Below, piece after piece: positions 1-7,930 of a DNA stretch of 14,069 nt. Position 1 is the stretch's first letter. Each line of letters starts with the position of its first letter. Below the pieces are notes generated by a model, which had not been told where the DNA came from, did not search any database, and worked only from the letters and a program-made list of their open reading frames with translations. The position numbers and the translations under genes were made by a program. The stretch lies in contig PWPR01000009.1 in NCBI GenBank assembly GCA_003557085.1, positions 1 to 14,069 of the forward strand. The letters are read 5' to 3'. The stretch comes from Clostridia bacterium (lineage in GTDB: Bacteria > Bacillota > UBA994 > PWPR01).

Positions 1-12
1 AATTATATATTT

Positions 13-41
13 TTGAAAATTCATCAGTATAAATTTATAAA
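13..41 (+). promoter_or_regulatory. Possible sigma-A promoter upstream of the first gene
   Basis: TTGAAA (13-18) and TATAAA (36-41) are separated by exactly 17 bases, a good match to the housekeeping promoter consensus. The surrounding DNA is very AT-rich, so chance matches are likely. It would give a leader of about 135 bases before the first start codon, and that leader contains a hairpin followed by a T run. It may instead serve an element that ends at that hairpin. Confidence 0.4.
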
Positions 42-81
42 TTAGGATATTTACAAGATTAGTGAAATTACTGAGGCTATC

Positions 82-119
82 TGATATTATTAAGATTAGG
101 CTTAATATCAAGGTTTTTC
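82..119 (+). terminator. Weak hairpin plus T run in the leader (terminator or attenuator)
   Basis: The arms TGATA(82-86) + TTAAG(90-94) and CTTAA(101-105) + TATCA(106-110) pair with a three-base bulge (87-89) and a loop ATTAGG. An alternative register pairs TGATATTA (82-89) with TAATATCA (103-110) perfectly. A run of five T follows at 114-118. The stem is almost free of G and C, so it would be a weak terminator. It could end an upstream gene outside the window or attenuate the operon. Confidence 0.35.
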
Positions 120-168
120 TATATAATTGACCTGTAGAGATATGATACAATTAAGACAAGAATTTTAG

Positions 169-176
169 AGGCGGTG
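169..176 (+). promoter_or_regulatory. Ribosome binding site that fixes the start at 183
   Basis: AGGCGGTG differs from the full Shine-Dalgarno AGGAGGTG at one base and ends six bases before ATG 183. The in-frame GTG at 174 lies inside this element and cannot use it, so ATG 183 is the better start. Confidence 0.75.
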
Positions 177-182
177 CAAACA

Positions 183-1559
183 ATGAAAGTTTCTGCAGTT
201 ATATTTGAAGGCGGAAATCCGATTACTAAGATAGAAAAAGATATGGTGTTGTTGCGAAGAGCCATGGTTTTAGATAATATAGAGAAATTTAAAATGGCTA
301 AGGAAATAGATAAGATTATTGTTGCCACAAATTATGAAGATTTTAGGGACGAACTTCAAGTAGATAAAGATATAATAGTCGACTTTGATGATGGTGAGTT
401 CAATTTAGGAAGACGATTAAATGAGATAGTAGAAAAGTTTTCTCTAGAAGCAGTTTTTTATATCGGTGGTGCAGCAGGACCTTTAATTACAGTTGATGAA
501 ATTGACGATTTTGCCTCTTATGTTAGTGCTAACGAAGGTACAGTAATTACGAATAATGTACAATCATCAGACATTATTGTTTATTCTCCTGCTAAAGCTA
601 TTAATGAAATAAAAGATTTGCCTGCTAATGACAATCCATTAGGAAACTTGTTTAGAGATCTAGGACTGAAGAAGGTATTAATGCCTCATTCAACAGGTAT
701 CCATTTTGATATAGATACGCCTACAGATATGCTTGTATTAGCACTAAACCCTCATATTGGGGATAATACTAAGAAAATTTTGCGGGAACTTAACTATTCC
801 GCTAAGCATCTAATTGAGGCTAAGCATTATTTGGCATTACCATATGCGGATGTGATTCTTAGTGGAAGAATTGGCTCCCCTGTAATTACTCAAGTAAATA
901 CTATGATAAGGTGTAGGCTAAGAGTTTATTCTGAAGAAAGAGGAATGAAGTATTTAAAAAGAGAGGAAAATGAGCAAGTCAAATCACTAATAGCTAAAAC
1001 AATTGAAGTTATGGGTGAGCAAGCATTTTTTGATTATCTAGCTAGTTTAGCACATGTGGCCTTTATTGATACTAGAATTATTTTTGCTCATAAAAAGCTT
1101 CATCTCAATGAGAATGATAGATTTTATTCAGATTTAATGATGCCTGAGAAAATAGAGAATAAAGAAGCTAAGAAGTTTACAGAGTCAATGATAAACTCTG
1201 CTATTCCTATAGTTGCAGGTGGGCATTCTTTAGTAGCTGGCGGAATGTGGTCATTAATAGAAACATTGCACTTTGAACATGAGTCTGAATATAGTGAAAA
1301 TAAGCTATATGATATGATAGTTCCAGAAGAACATCTTAATAAAAGTATTAAGGAAATTAAAACACTATTAACAGAAACAGCAAAGATTTATGGAGTAACT
1401 AAAATGGGAGCTGGCATTGAGCCAAATTTCACCTATATAGACCCAGACGATGATTTAGTTATAAAGAAGAACTGGCGAATACATTTAGCAGCTCCTATTG
1501 CAGAGATTAAGCTAATGGAAGTAAAAGGATTTATAAAAGTTAAGCGAGGGATTATTTAA
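183..1559 (+). CDS. GT-A-type nucleotidyltransferase-like protein with unknown C-terminal domain
   Basis: The product is 458 residues from ATG 183, with no signal peptide or membrane segment. The first ~200 residues look like a Rossmann-like nucleotidyltransferase of the MobA/CofC/IspD kind: a shortened AVIFEGG loop near residues 5-11, a GGAAGPL segment at ~95-101, and the acidic motif DIDTPTD at ~176-182, which matches the 'D-x-D-T-P-x-D' signature closing many of these domains. The N-terminal loop lacks the usual LAGGxSxRMG form, so activity and substrate cannot be assigned. Residues ~210-458 are unrecognised. They include a glycine-rich stretch PIVAGGHSLVAGGMW at ~342-356 and a conserved-looking GAGIEPNFTYIDPDDD near 410-424. 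The stop overlaps the secA start by one base (TAATG), which suggests translational coupling to secA. Presence of a protein gene is certain; function is open. Confidence 0.85.
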   Translation: MKVSAVIFEGGNPITKIEKDMVLLRRAMVLDNIEKFKMAKEIDKIIVATNYEDFRDELQVDKDIIVDFDDGEFNLGRRLNEIVEKFSLEAVFYIGGAAGPLITVDEIDDFASYVSANEGTVITNNVQSSDIIVYSPAKAINEIKDLPANDNPLGNLFRDLGLKKVLMPHSTGIHFDIDTPTDMLVLALNPHIGDNTKKILRELNYSAKHLIEAKHYLALPYADVILSGRIGSPVITQVNTMIRCRLRVYSEERGMKYLKREENEQVKSLIAKTIEVMGEQAFFDYLASLAHVAFIDTRIIFAHKKLHLNENDRFYSDLMMPEKIENKEAKKFTESMINSAIPIVAGGHSLVAGGMWSLIETLHFEHESEYSENKLYDMIVPEEHLNKSIKEIKTLLTETAKIYGVTKMGAGIEPNFTYIDPDDDLVIKKNWRIHLAAPIAEIKLMEVKGFIKVKRGII

Positions 1560-4048
1560 TGAAGAATATATTGGGAAAGTTTATAGACTTCAATGCTAGA
1601 GAGCTAAAGAAGTTACAAATTTATGTAGAAGAGATTAATTCATTAGAGAAGCAAATCGAGTCTTTAAGTGACCAAGAGTTAAAGGGCAAGACAGAGTATT
1701 TTAAGAGTGAGCTAGCTAATGGGAAAACTTTAGATGATATCTTGCCACATGCTTTTGCTGTTGTAAGAGAAACTGCAATTAGAGTCTTAGGCATGAGGCC
1801 ATATGATGTGCAGCTATTAGGTGCTATTGCCTTACATCAAGGAAGAGTAGCTGAAATGAAGACTGGTGAAGGAAAAACTTTAGTCGCTACAATGCCAGCA
1901 TATTTGAATGCCCTTAGTGAGAAAAGTGTACATATAGTTACAGTAAATGACTATCTTGCTGAGAGAGATAGCGAATGGATGGGGCAGATATATAGTTTTT
2001 TAGGACTGGAAGTAGGCTTAATTAAGAGTGAAATGAAGCCGCCAGAGAGACGCAAAGCTTATCAAGCTGATATTATATATGGTACAAATAATGAGTTTGG
2101 TTTTGATTACTTAAGAGATAACATGGCATTGCGAATAGATGATGTAGTACAGGGAGAGCTTTCTTTTGCTATTGTGGATGAAGTAGATAGTATTTTAATT
2201 GATGAAGCAAGAACTCCTTTAATTATTTCTGGACCTGACGAAATGTCTAGTGCTGAGTATCATAGATTTACTCAAATAAGTAAAAGTTTAAGAAAAGAAG
2301 AAGATTACATAATCGACGAGAAAGCTAAGTCAGTGACTTTGACTGAAGAGGGAATTGCCAGAGTTGAGTCTAGACTAGGTATAGAGAATTTATATGATCC
2401 TCAGAATATGGAGTTTAGTCATAGAATTAATAATGCTCTAAGAGCTAAAGAACTAATGAGAAGAGATAGAGACTATATTGTTAAAGATGATGAAGTTATT
2501 ATTGTAGATGATTTTACTGGGCGTCTCATGTATGGAAGGCGCTATAGTGATGGGCTTCATCAAGCAATAGAGGCAAAAGAATCTGTAACCGTAGCTAAAG
2601 AAAGCAAGACGTATGCTACAATAACTTTGCAAAACTATTTTAGACTGTATGACAAGCTGTCAGGAATGACAGGTACAGCTAAGACTGAAGAAGACGAATT
2701 AAGTGCAATCTATGGGATGGATGTAGTTGAAGTCCCAACCAATAAACCCTTGATTCGTGATGATATGCCAGACCAAATATATCGTGATATAGATACAAAA
2801 TATGAAGCAGTTGTAGCAAGCATTGCTCAAAGACATGAAAAGGGGCAGCCAGTACTAGTGGGTACAGTTTCTATTGAGGTGTCAGAACTCCTAAGTAACA
2901 TGTTAAGGAAAAAAGGTATAAAACATAATGTTCTAAATGCGAAGTTTCATGAAAAAGAAGCAGAAATAGTTAAAGATGCTGGGTTATATGGCATGGTGAC
3001 TATTGCTACAAATATGGCAGGACGAGGGACAGATATTGTTTTAGGAGATGGAGTAAGAGAAGTTGGGGGGTTGCATGTTTTAGGAACAGAAAGACATGAA
3101 TCAAGAAGAATTGATAATCAGCTTAGAGGGCGTTCAGGTCGTCAAGGAGACCCTGGCTCTTCTCAATTCTTTGTATCTCTAGAAGATGATTTGATGAGAA
3201 TTTTTGCAACTGACATAGCATCAGGTCTGATGGAAAAGCTTGGTTTAGAAGGTACAGATGCTCTAGAACATTCCATGTTGGATAAAGCCATAGAGCGTGC
3301 TCAAAGAAGAGTTGAAGAAAACAATTATGGAATCAGGAAACATGTTCTTGAGTATGATAATATTATGAACAAGCAACGTGAAGTCGTATATGCAGAAAGA
3401 AGAAAAGTGCTTGAAAACGCCAATGTAAATGATGACATTATGTCGATGATGCAGGAGGTTGTCAAAGATTTAGTAATCTCGCATAGAGGAGACTATGAAC
3501 TTGATACAGAAGGATTAGAGCAAAGAATTGTTTCCTTAGTCCCACAGTTTGACTTAGAAACGAAAGACTGGGAAGAGTATCCTGACCATGAGCTGATTGA
3601 GATAATTTATCAAAGGGTAGTTGAACTCTATCAGGAGAAAGAAGAAGAGATAGGGTCAAACCTGTTAAGGGATATAGAGAGAATTGTCTTACTAAGAGTT
3701 GTTGATAGAAAATGGATGGATCATATAGATGCTATGACTAGACTAAGACAAGGTATTGGTTTGAGAGCCTATGGAGGAAGAGATCCATTACAAGAGTATC
3801 AAAGTGAGTCATATAATGAGTTTCAAGCTTTAATATATGGGATTAAAGAAGATACAATAAGAGATGTATTCCATGTACAAGTACAAAGAAGAGCAGAGGC
3901 TGAAAGGTTGAGACCAAAAAGAAGAGCTCCACTTTCAACTAATACAAACGACTCAAAACCAGAGCCTATACAAACAGATAAAGTTGGCAGAAATGACCCT
4001 TGTCCATGTGGTAGTAACAAGAAGTATAAAAAGTGTTGTGGGAGATAA
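1559..4048 (+). CDS. secA: Preprotein translocase ATPase SecA
   Basis: SecA is the cytoplasmic motor that drives unfolded preproteins through SecYEG by ATP hydrolysis. The 829-residue product is full length. Walker A MKTGEGKT is at 100-107, the DEVD Walker B box at 207-210 is followed by the typical SILIDEARTPLIISG, and the second helicase domain carries ATNMAGRGTDI and QLRGRSGRQGDPG. The tail ends in a SEC-C zinc-binding motif (RNDPCPCGSNKKYKKCC; Cys 815, 817, 826, 827), used in other bacteria for SecB or ribosome contact. The ATG at 1559 overlaps the previous stop by one base and has GAGGG at 1546-1550. prfB follows after 18 bases, the classic Firmicutes secA-prfB order. Confidence 0.99.
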   Translation: MKNILGKFIDFNARELKKLQIYVEEINSLEKQIESLSDQELKGKTEYFKSELANGKTLDDILPHAFAVVRETAIRVLGMRPYDVQLLGAIALHQGRVAEMKTGEGKTLVATMPAYLNALSEKSVHIVTVNDYLAERDSEWMGQIYSFLGLEVGLIKSEMKPPERRKAYQADIIYGTNNEFGFDYLRDNMALRIDDVVQGELSFAIVDEVDSILIDEARTPLIISGPDEMSSAEYHRFTQISKSLRKEEDYIIDEKAKSVTLTEEGIARVESRLGIENLYDPQNMEFSHRINNALRAKELMRRDRDYIVKDDEVIIVDDFTGRLMYGRRYSDGLHQAIEAKESVTVAKESKTYATITLQNYFRLYDKLSGMTGTAKTEEDELSAIYGMDVVEVPTNKPLIRDDMPDQIYRDIDTKYEAVVASIAQRHEKGQPVLVGTVSIEVSELLSNMLRKKGIKHNVLNAKFHEKEAEIVKDAGLYGMVTIATNMAGRGTDIVLGDGVREVGGLHVLGTERHESRRIDNQLRGRSGRQGDPGSSQFFVSLEDDLMRIFATDIASGLMEKLGLEGTDALEHSMLDKAIERAQRRVEENNYGIRKHVLEYDNIMNKQREVVYAERRKVLENANVNDDIMSMMQEVVKDLVISHRGDYELDTEGLEQRIVSLVPQFDLETKDWEEYPDHELIEIIYQRVVELYQEKEEEIGSNLLRDIERIVLLRVVDRKWMDHIDAMTRLRQGIGLRAYGGRDPLQEYQSESYNEFQALIYGIKEDTIRDVFHVQVQRRAEAERLRPKRRAPLSTNTNDSKPEPIQTDKVGRNDPCPCGSNKKYKKCCGR

Positions 4049-4066
4049 TAAGAAAGTTGGTGTAAT

Positions 4067-5183
4067 ATGTTTGAGAAAGCAGCAAAAGAAAGAGAGCTAA
4101 ATCTCTTAAAAGATAAAATAAAGCAATTAGGTGATTTACTTTGACTACGAAGGCTTAAATAAAGAAGTAAAGAAGCTTGAAAAGAAAATGACTTCTGAAA
4201 GCTTTTGGGATGATCCAGAAAAAGCCCAAACTATATCTAAAGAACTAAGTAGAATAAGGAACTTGACAAAAAGTTATGAAGATTTAGTTAGCAAGGTGGA
4301 AGACTTAGAGGATTACTTACTTCTTTTAGAAGATGAGATGGAGAGTGACTTAATCGAAGAGTTTTCTAAGGGGTTTTCAGAACTAAGCTCTAATTTAGAA
4401 CAGGCAGAATTACTTGCTTTATTAGGTCAAGAGTATGATAGTAACAACGCCATTGTCAGCATTCATCCTGGTGCTGGAGGAACAGAATCACAGGACTGGG
4501 CAGAAATGCTACTAAGAATGTACACTCGTTGGGCTGAGAATAAAGGCTATAAAATTAGCATGTGGGATTATCAAAGTGACCCAGAAGCAGGTATAAAAGA
4601 GGCAACTTTTTTAGTCAGCGGAGAAAATGCTTATGGCTATCTAAAAGCAGAAAGTGGGGTACACCGTCTAGTACGATTATCACCATTTGACTCATCAGGC
4701 AAAAGACATACATCTTTTGCTTCAGTTGATGTTATGCCTGAAATTGATGACGAGGTAAGTATTGAAATTAATAGTGAAGATTTAAGGATAGATACATATC
4801 GTGCTAGCGGTGCTGGTGGTCAGCATGTAAATAAGACTGAGTCAGCAGTGAGAATAACTCACCTACCAACAGGCATAGTAGTACAATGTCAAAATCAAAG
4901 ATCGCAACATAGCAATAAAGACACAGCTATGAAGCTTTTAAAAGCTAAGCTATATGATAAAGAGTTACTTGATCAACAGGCAGAAATGGCAAAAATAAAA
5001 GGTGATGCTGGAGAGATTGCTTGGGGTAATCAAATTAGATCTTATGTGTTCCATCCTTATTCGATGATAAAAGATCATAGAACTAATACTGAAGTAGGAA
5101 ATGTAGATTCTGTGATGGATGGAGACATTGATAAATTTATAGAAAATTATCTTAGATGGCATAAGAAAGAGATGAGGGGATAA
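4067..5183 (+). CDS. prfB: Peptide chain release factor 2 (programmed +1 frameshift)
   Basis: RF2 recognises UGA and UAA stop codons and triggers peptide release. Translation starts at ATG 4067 (weak SD AAGTTGGTG just upstream), runs 25 codons to CTT (4139-4141), meets TGA at codon 26 (4142-4144), and must slip +1 to continue with GAC at 4143. Joining both frames gives 371 residues. In that numbering the tripeptide anticodon SPF falls at 205-207 and the catalytic GGQ at 250-252, the same numbers as in E. coli RF2, which supports both the start and the slip point. Residue 246 is Ala, as in most RF2s. The SPF tripeptide, rather than PxT, makes it RF2 and not RF1. An annotation starting at 4131 would miss the N-terminus. 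It sits 18 bases after secA and is followed within 2 bases by the next gene. Confidence 0.98.
4129..4145 (+). promoter_or_regulatory. prfB programmed +1 frameshift site
   Basis: The slippery CTT followed by TGA C (4139-4145) is the conserved RF2 recoding core: slow decoding of UGA by scarce RF2 lets the CTT-bound tRNA slip to TTT. The upstream internal Shine-Dalgarno-like element is AGGTGAT (4129-4135), able to pair with AUCACCU at the 16S rRNA 3' end. Its GG lies seven bases before CTT, while the well-known AGGGGG element ends three bases before it. The site autoregulates RF2 level. Confidence 0.93.
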
Positions 5184-5185
5184 AC

Positions 5186-5932
5186 ATGAGTGATGAGCTA
5201 AATTTAAACGAAGAAGTAAAGAAAGAAAAAAGCAAACCTAAGGCTTGGCTTATAGGGCTGATCATTGCAGCATTAATACTATTATGGGTAGCTCCACCAC
5301 TTGCAGCAGAACTGTATTTAGCGGAAAATATTGATAACTTCATCAAAGCACAATCAGTAGAGGATGTATCTTTAACTACTGATACATTTAAGCTTTTAAA
5401 TGGTAGGTTTGATCAATTTGTTGTTAGTGGAAACAACTTGCTTATTGGACATTTAAAAGTGGAATCTTTTCAGTTGATGGCCAGTGAAGGACAAATTGCT
5501 ATTCTAGAGACAATTAGAACTAAGAAAATTGCTGTTAAAGAAAGTCCAATAGCAAGTATGATATTAAACATAACTCAAGAAGACTTTAAAGATTTACTAA
5601 AGACGTATTATGAGAGCTTAAATGAGATAGAAGTAGTACTAAATAACGGCTATATTGAAGTTTCTGGTATAGCTGATTCTCCGAGGGGGAAGAGTATCCC
5701 GATAGCTTTTATAGCTAGAGTAGGCAGTGATGATTGGTCCTCTTTGGAAGTAGATGTAGTTGAGATTATAAGCACAAGCTCAAAAGTTGTTGAAGACGAT
5801 GAGTTAGAGGAATTATCAGACATATACTCAATAGTAATTCCATTTGATAAAACAAATCCTGTTATTTACATTAATACTGTTAATGTAAGAAGTGATGGTA
5901 TCATAATAAATGCCAACACATCTTTAAGTTAA
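5186..5932 (+). CDS. DUF2993 / LmeA-like membrane-anchored protein
   Basis: This 248-residue protein has a charged cytoplasmic N-terminus (~1-20), one membrane segment at ~21-41 (AWLIGLIIAALILLWVAPPLA) and an extracytoplasmic remainder. The body resembles the DUF2993/LmeA family: the stretch LLNGRFDQFVVSGNNLLIGHLKVESF at ~70-95 has the 'L..GkF..v.v...dl..g.l.v..l' pattern of that fold. Actinobacterial LmeA binds phospholipid and is needed for lipomannan elongation; transfer of that role here is inference. The ATG follows the prfB stop by two bases, and its SD GAGGGGA (5174-5180) lies inside prfB, so the genes are coupled. The location between prfB and wall-polymer genes favours an envelope role. 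Confidence 0.72.
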   Translation: MSDELNLNEEVKKEKSKPKAWLIGLIIAALILLWVAPPLAAELYLAENIDNFIKAQSVEDVSLTTDTFKLLNGRFDQFVVSGNNLLIGHLKVESFQLMASEGQIAILETIRTKKIAVKESPIASMILNITQEDFKDLLKTYYESLNEIEVVLNNGYIEVSGIADSPRGKSIPIAFIARVGSDDWSSLEVDVVEIISTSSKVVEDDELEELSDIYSIVIPFDKTNPVIYINTVNVRSDGIIINANTSLS

Positions 5933-5944
5933 GGGGAAGCAAAC

Positions 5945-7930
5945 ATGGTTAGGAAAGCTTTTGCAGTAATGATTTTAATAGGCTTGATTGCCTCATTAGT
6001 AATAACAATTAATGATTATTCACGACAAAGAGATAATAATGGGGTAATGCTAGTCTTAGACTATAGTTCTGTTAAAGAATGGTCATTACAAACAGGTATC
6101 CCATCCAAAGACTTACTAGAAATAGCTGCTAACTCGCAAATAACTCATATTGGGTTATCTGAGTTAGAGCTGACAAGAGTAGGGAATAGATTAGAGGGCT
6201 TTTATACAAGAGAAACAGATGTAAGTGCTCATTTGGGTCATGAGATAGCTGACATGATTCAAACAGGAGTGCCATTTACTGGGATTTTGAGCAATCATGA
6301 TATAGGTGTTGATAATATTTACATTGTTTCCAAAAATGAGGCTAGAATTAGCCAGCTGAGATTAGCAGCTCAAGAGAAATATGGTCGTGAAAACGTGTCT
6401 AAGTTCTCTGATGGGAGCACTTATATTATTGAGTTAAAAAGTAGTCCTTCAAAACCAATCAAAGGTTTAGGATTTGACCCAAATGAAGTTGATCTTATAG
6501 AAAGCATGGATTTTAAAATTATCCCCAGACCTCTTAATATAGCATTTAGTTCGAATCAATTGAAAAATTATATAGACTATTTAGATGAATTACTTAATCC
6601 AGAAGTAATAATTTTTGCTGGGGAAGAAGGTGTTCTAGGTAATAGGATAGGAACAAGTGATAATCTTATTTCGGTGACTGCTTCCCAATTATATCCTAAA
6701 AACCCAAGAGGAATGCTTTATGGATATGTGGAAATGAATGAACTTAAAGGAGACAAGAGTTTAGCAGCATTAGTGAAATACAATTTGGCAAGAGTCCATA
6801 GTATTAGCAGTGATGAGTGGCGAAGAAGGTATAGTAATCACGAAGAAAATGAAGTTACTATTTCTGAGGTTGTTGAAAGATATGCTTTAGCAGTCAATGA
6901 TAGAACTGCTCATATTTTATATTTAAGACCTTTTAGTAGAGATTTAGAGTTCAATAATTTATATTTTACAAGTTTAAGTAATAAGCTGACCTCACAAGGA
7001 TATGTTTTGGGGGGTGTGCAACCAGTACCAATAAGAGAAGCATTATCAGGCTATGTTACGGCATTGCTCTTATTAGGTCTTGGTGGTGCATTAGCTTTTT
7101 TGTTTCTGGAGATGTTTAAAAACAAAGAAAAGGTCGCTATATTTTTAGCGGCGTTAGGTTTTATTGGAGGGCTAGGTCTTTTATACTTAGGTTATGGGGC
7201 ACAAATTAATAGATGGATAGCTTTTTTTGCATCTTTAGCCTTTCCTGTCTTAGCAGTTCTAGTTTCCTATGTGTGGGACAAAAAAGAGAACCTTAATATA
7301 ATAGAGTCTTGTATAGCATTACTTAAAGCAGTAGTCGTATCATTAGTAGGAGCACTTTATGTCCATGCTAGTTTGGCCACATCAAGCTATTTGACATCCA
7401 TGGCTATTTTCCCAATGGTAAAGGTAGCACTTGTTGCTCCTGCATTTATCTTGGCATTGCTGTTCTTGATTAGAAAAGATGTAATTAATGATATTTTAGA
7501 TTTTTTAAAAATTAATATACAAGTGTATCATGTTGTAATAGCAGGGGTAGCGTTTGTGATTTTAGTGATTTTGGCAATGAGATCTGGTAATAATCCAATT
7601 ATACCTGTCTCAAGTTTAGAGATAAGATTTAGACTTCTAATGCAAAGATTGTTAATAGCTCGTCCTAGATTCAAAGAGTTTATGATTGGTTATCCAGTTT
7701 TAATAATTGCTGGGATGTTTATCAAGTATAATTTCTCAAAACTATTTTTAGTAGCAGGAACAATAGGTTTGTCGTCACTTGTTAATACTTTTGCTCATTT
7801 ACACAAGCCAGTTGACATGGCTATATTAACAAGCTTCAATGGTTTGTGGGCGGGTATTATCATCGGCTTACTCTTATCTTTTTGTATAATGATAGCACGA
7901 AGGGTTTATAGGAGGTTCTTAAGTGAATAG
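5945..7930 (+). CDS. DUF5693 family multi-pass membrane protein
   Basis: The product is 661 residues. It has one N-terminal membrane segment (~5-22), a soluble region of ~345 residues predicted outside the cell (~23-368), then a hydrophobic half with about eight further segments (near 369-390, 398-417, 424-445, 455-475, 484-508, 527-545, 580-612 and 632-651). The charged loop RPRFKEFMIGYP at ~573-584 between membrane segments looks like a conserved functional site. From memory this layout and its place directly before csaB match the DUF5693 family of Firmicutes, whose function is not known. The SD AAGGGGA at 5931-5937 supports ATG 5945. Its last eight bases overlap csaB, implying coupled translation and a shared task, perhaps handling or export of the pyruvylated wall polymer (inference). 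Confidence 0.75.
   Translation: MVRKAFAVMILIGLIASLVITINDYSRQRDNNGVMLVLDYSSVKEWSLQTGIPSKDLLEIAANSQITHIGLSELELTRVGNRLEGFYTRETDVSAHLGHEIADMIQTGVPFTGILSNHDIGVDNIYIVSKNEARISQLRLAAQEKYGRENVSKFSDGSTYIIELKSSPSKPIKGLGFDPNEVDLIESMDFKIIPRPLNIAFSSNQLKNYIDYLDELLNPEVIIFAGEEGVLGNRIGTSDNLISVTASQLYPKNPRGMLYGYVEMNELKGDKSLAALVKYNLARVHSISSDEWRRRYSNHEENEVTISEVVERYALAVNDRTAHILYLRPFSRDLEFNNLYFTSLSNKLTSQGYVLGGVQPVPIREALSGYVTALLLLGLGGALAFLFLEMFKNKEKVAIFLAALGFIGGLGLLYLGYGAQINRWIAFFASLAFPVLAVLVSYVWDKKENLNIIESCIALLKAVVVSLVGALYVHASLATSSYLTSMAIFPMVKVALVAPAFILALLFLIRKDVINDILDFLKINIQVYHVVIAGVAFVILVILAMRSGNNPIIPVSSLEIRFRLLMQRLLIARPRFKEFMIGYPVLIIAGMFIKYNFSKLFLVAGTIGLSSLVNTFAHLHKPVDMAILTSFNGLWAGIIIGLLLSFCIMIARRVYRRFLSE
7910..7916 (+). 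promoter_or_regulatory. Ribosome binding site for csaB (GTG start)
   Basis: A perfect AGGAGGT lies six bases before GTG 7923, inside the end of the preceding membrane-protein gene. It decides the GTG start and the eight-base overlap. Confidence 0.85.

Noticed and set aside
127..151. TTGACC and TACAAT as a promoter for the first gene
   Set aside because: The spacing is only 13 bases, too short for the housekeeping sigma factor.
174..182. GTG at 174 as start of the first gene
   Set aside because: It overlaps its own Shine-Dalgarno element; ATG 183 is correctly spaced.
3462..4020. Minus-strand open frames within secA
   Set aside because: They are antisense shadows of a strongly conserved gene with no binding sites or recognisable product.
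4131..4141. GTG 4131 as start of prfB
   Set aside because: This is the +1 frame just upstream of the slip site; the true N-terminus starts at ATG 4067 and is reached by programmed frameshift.
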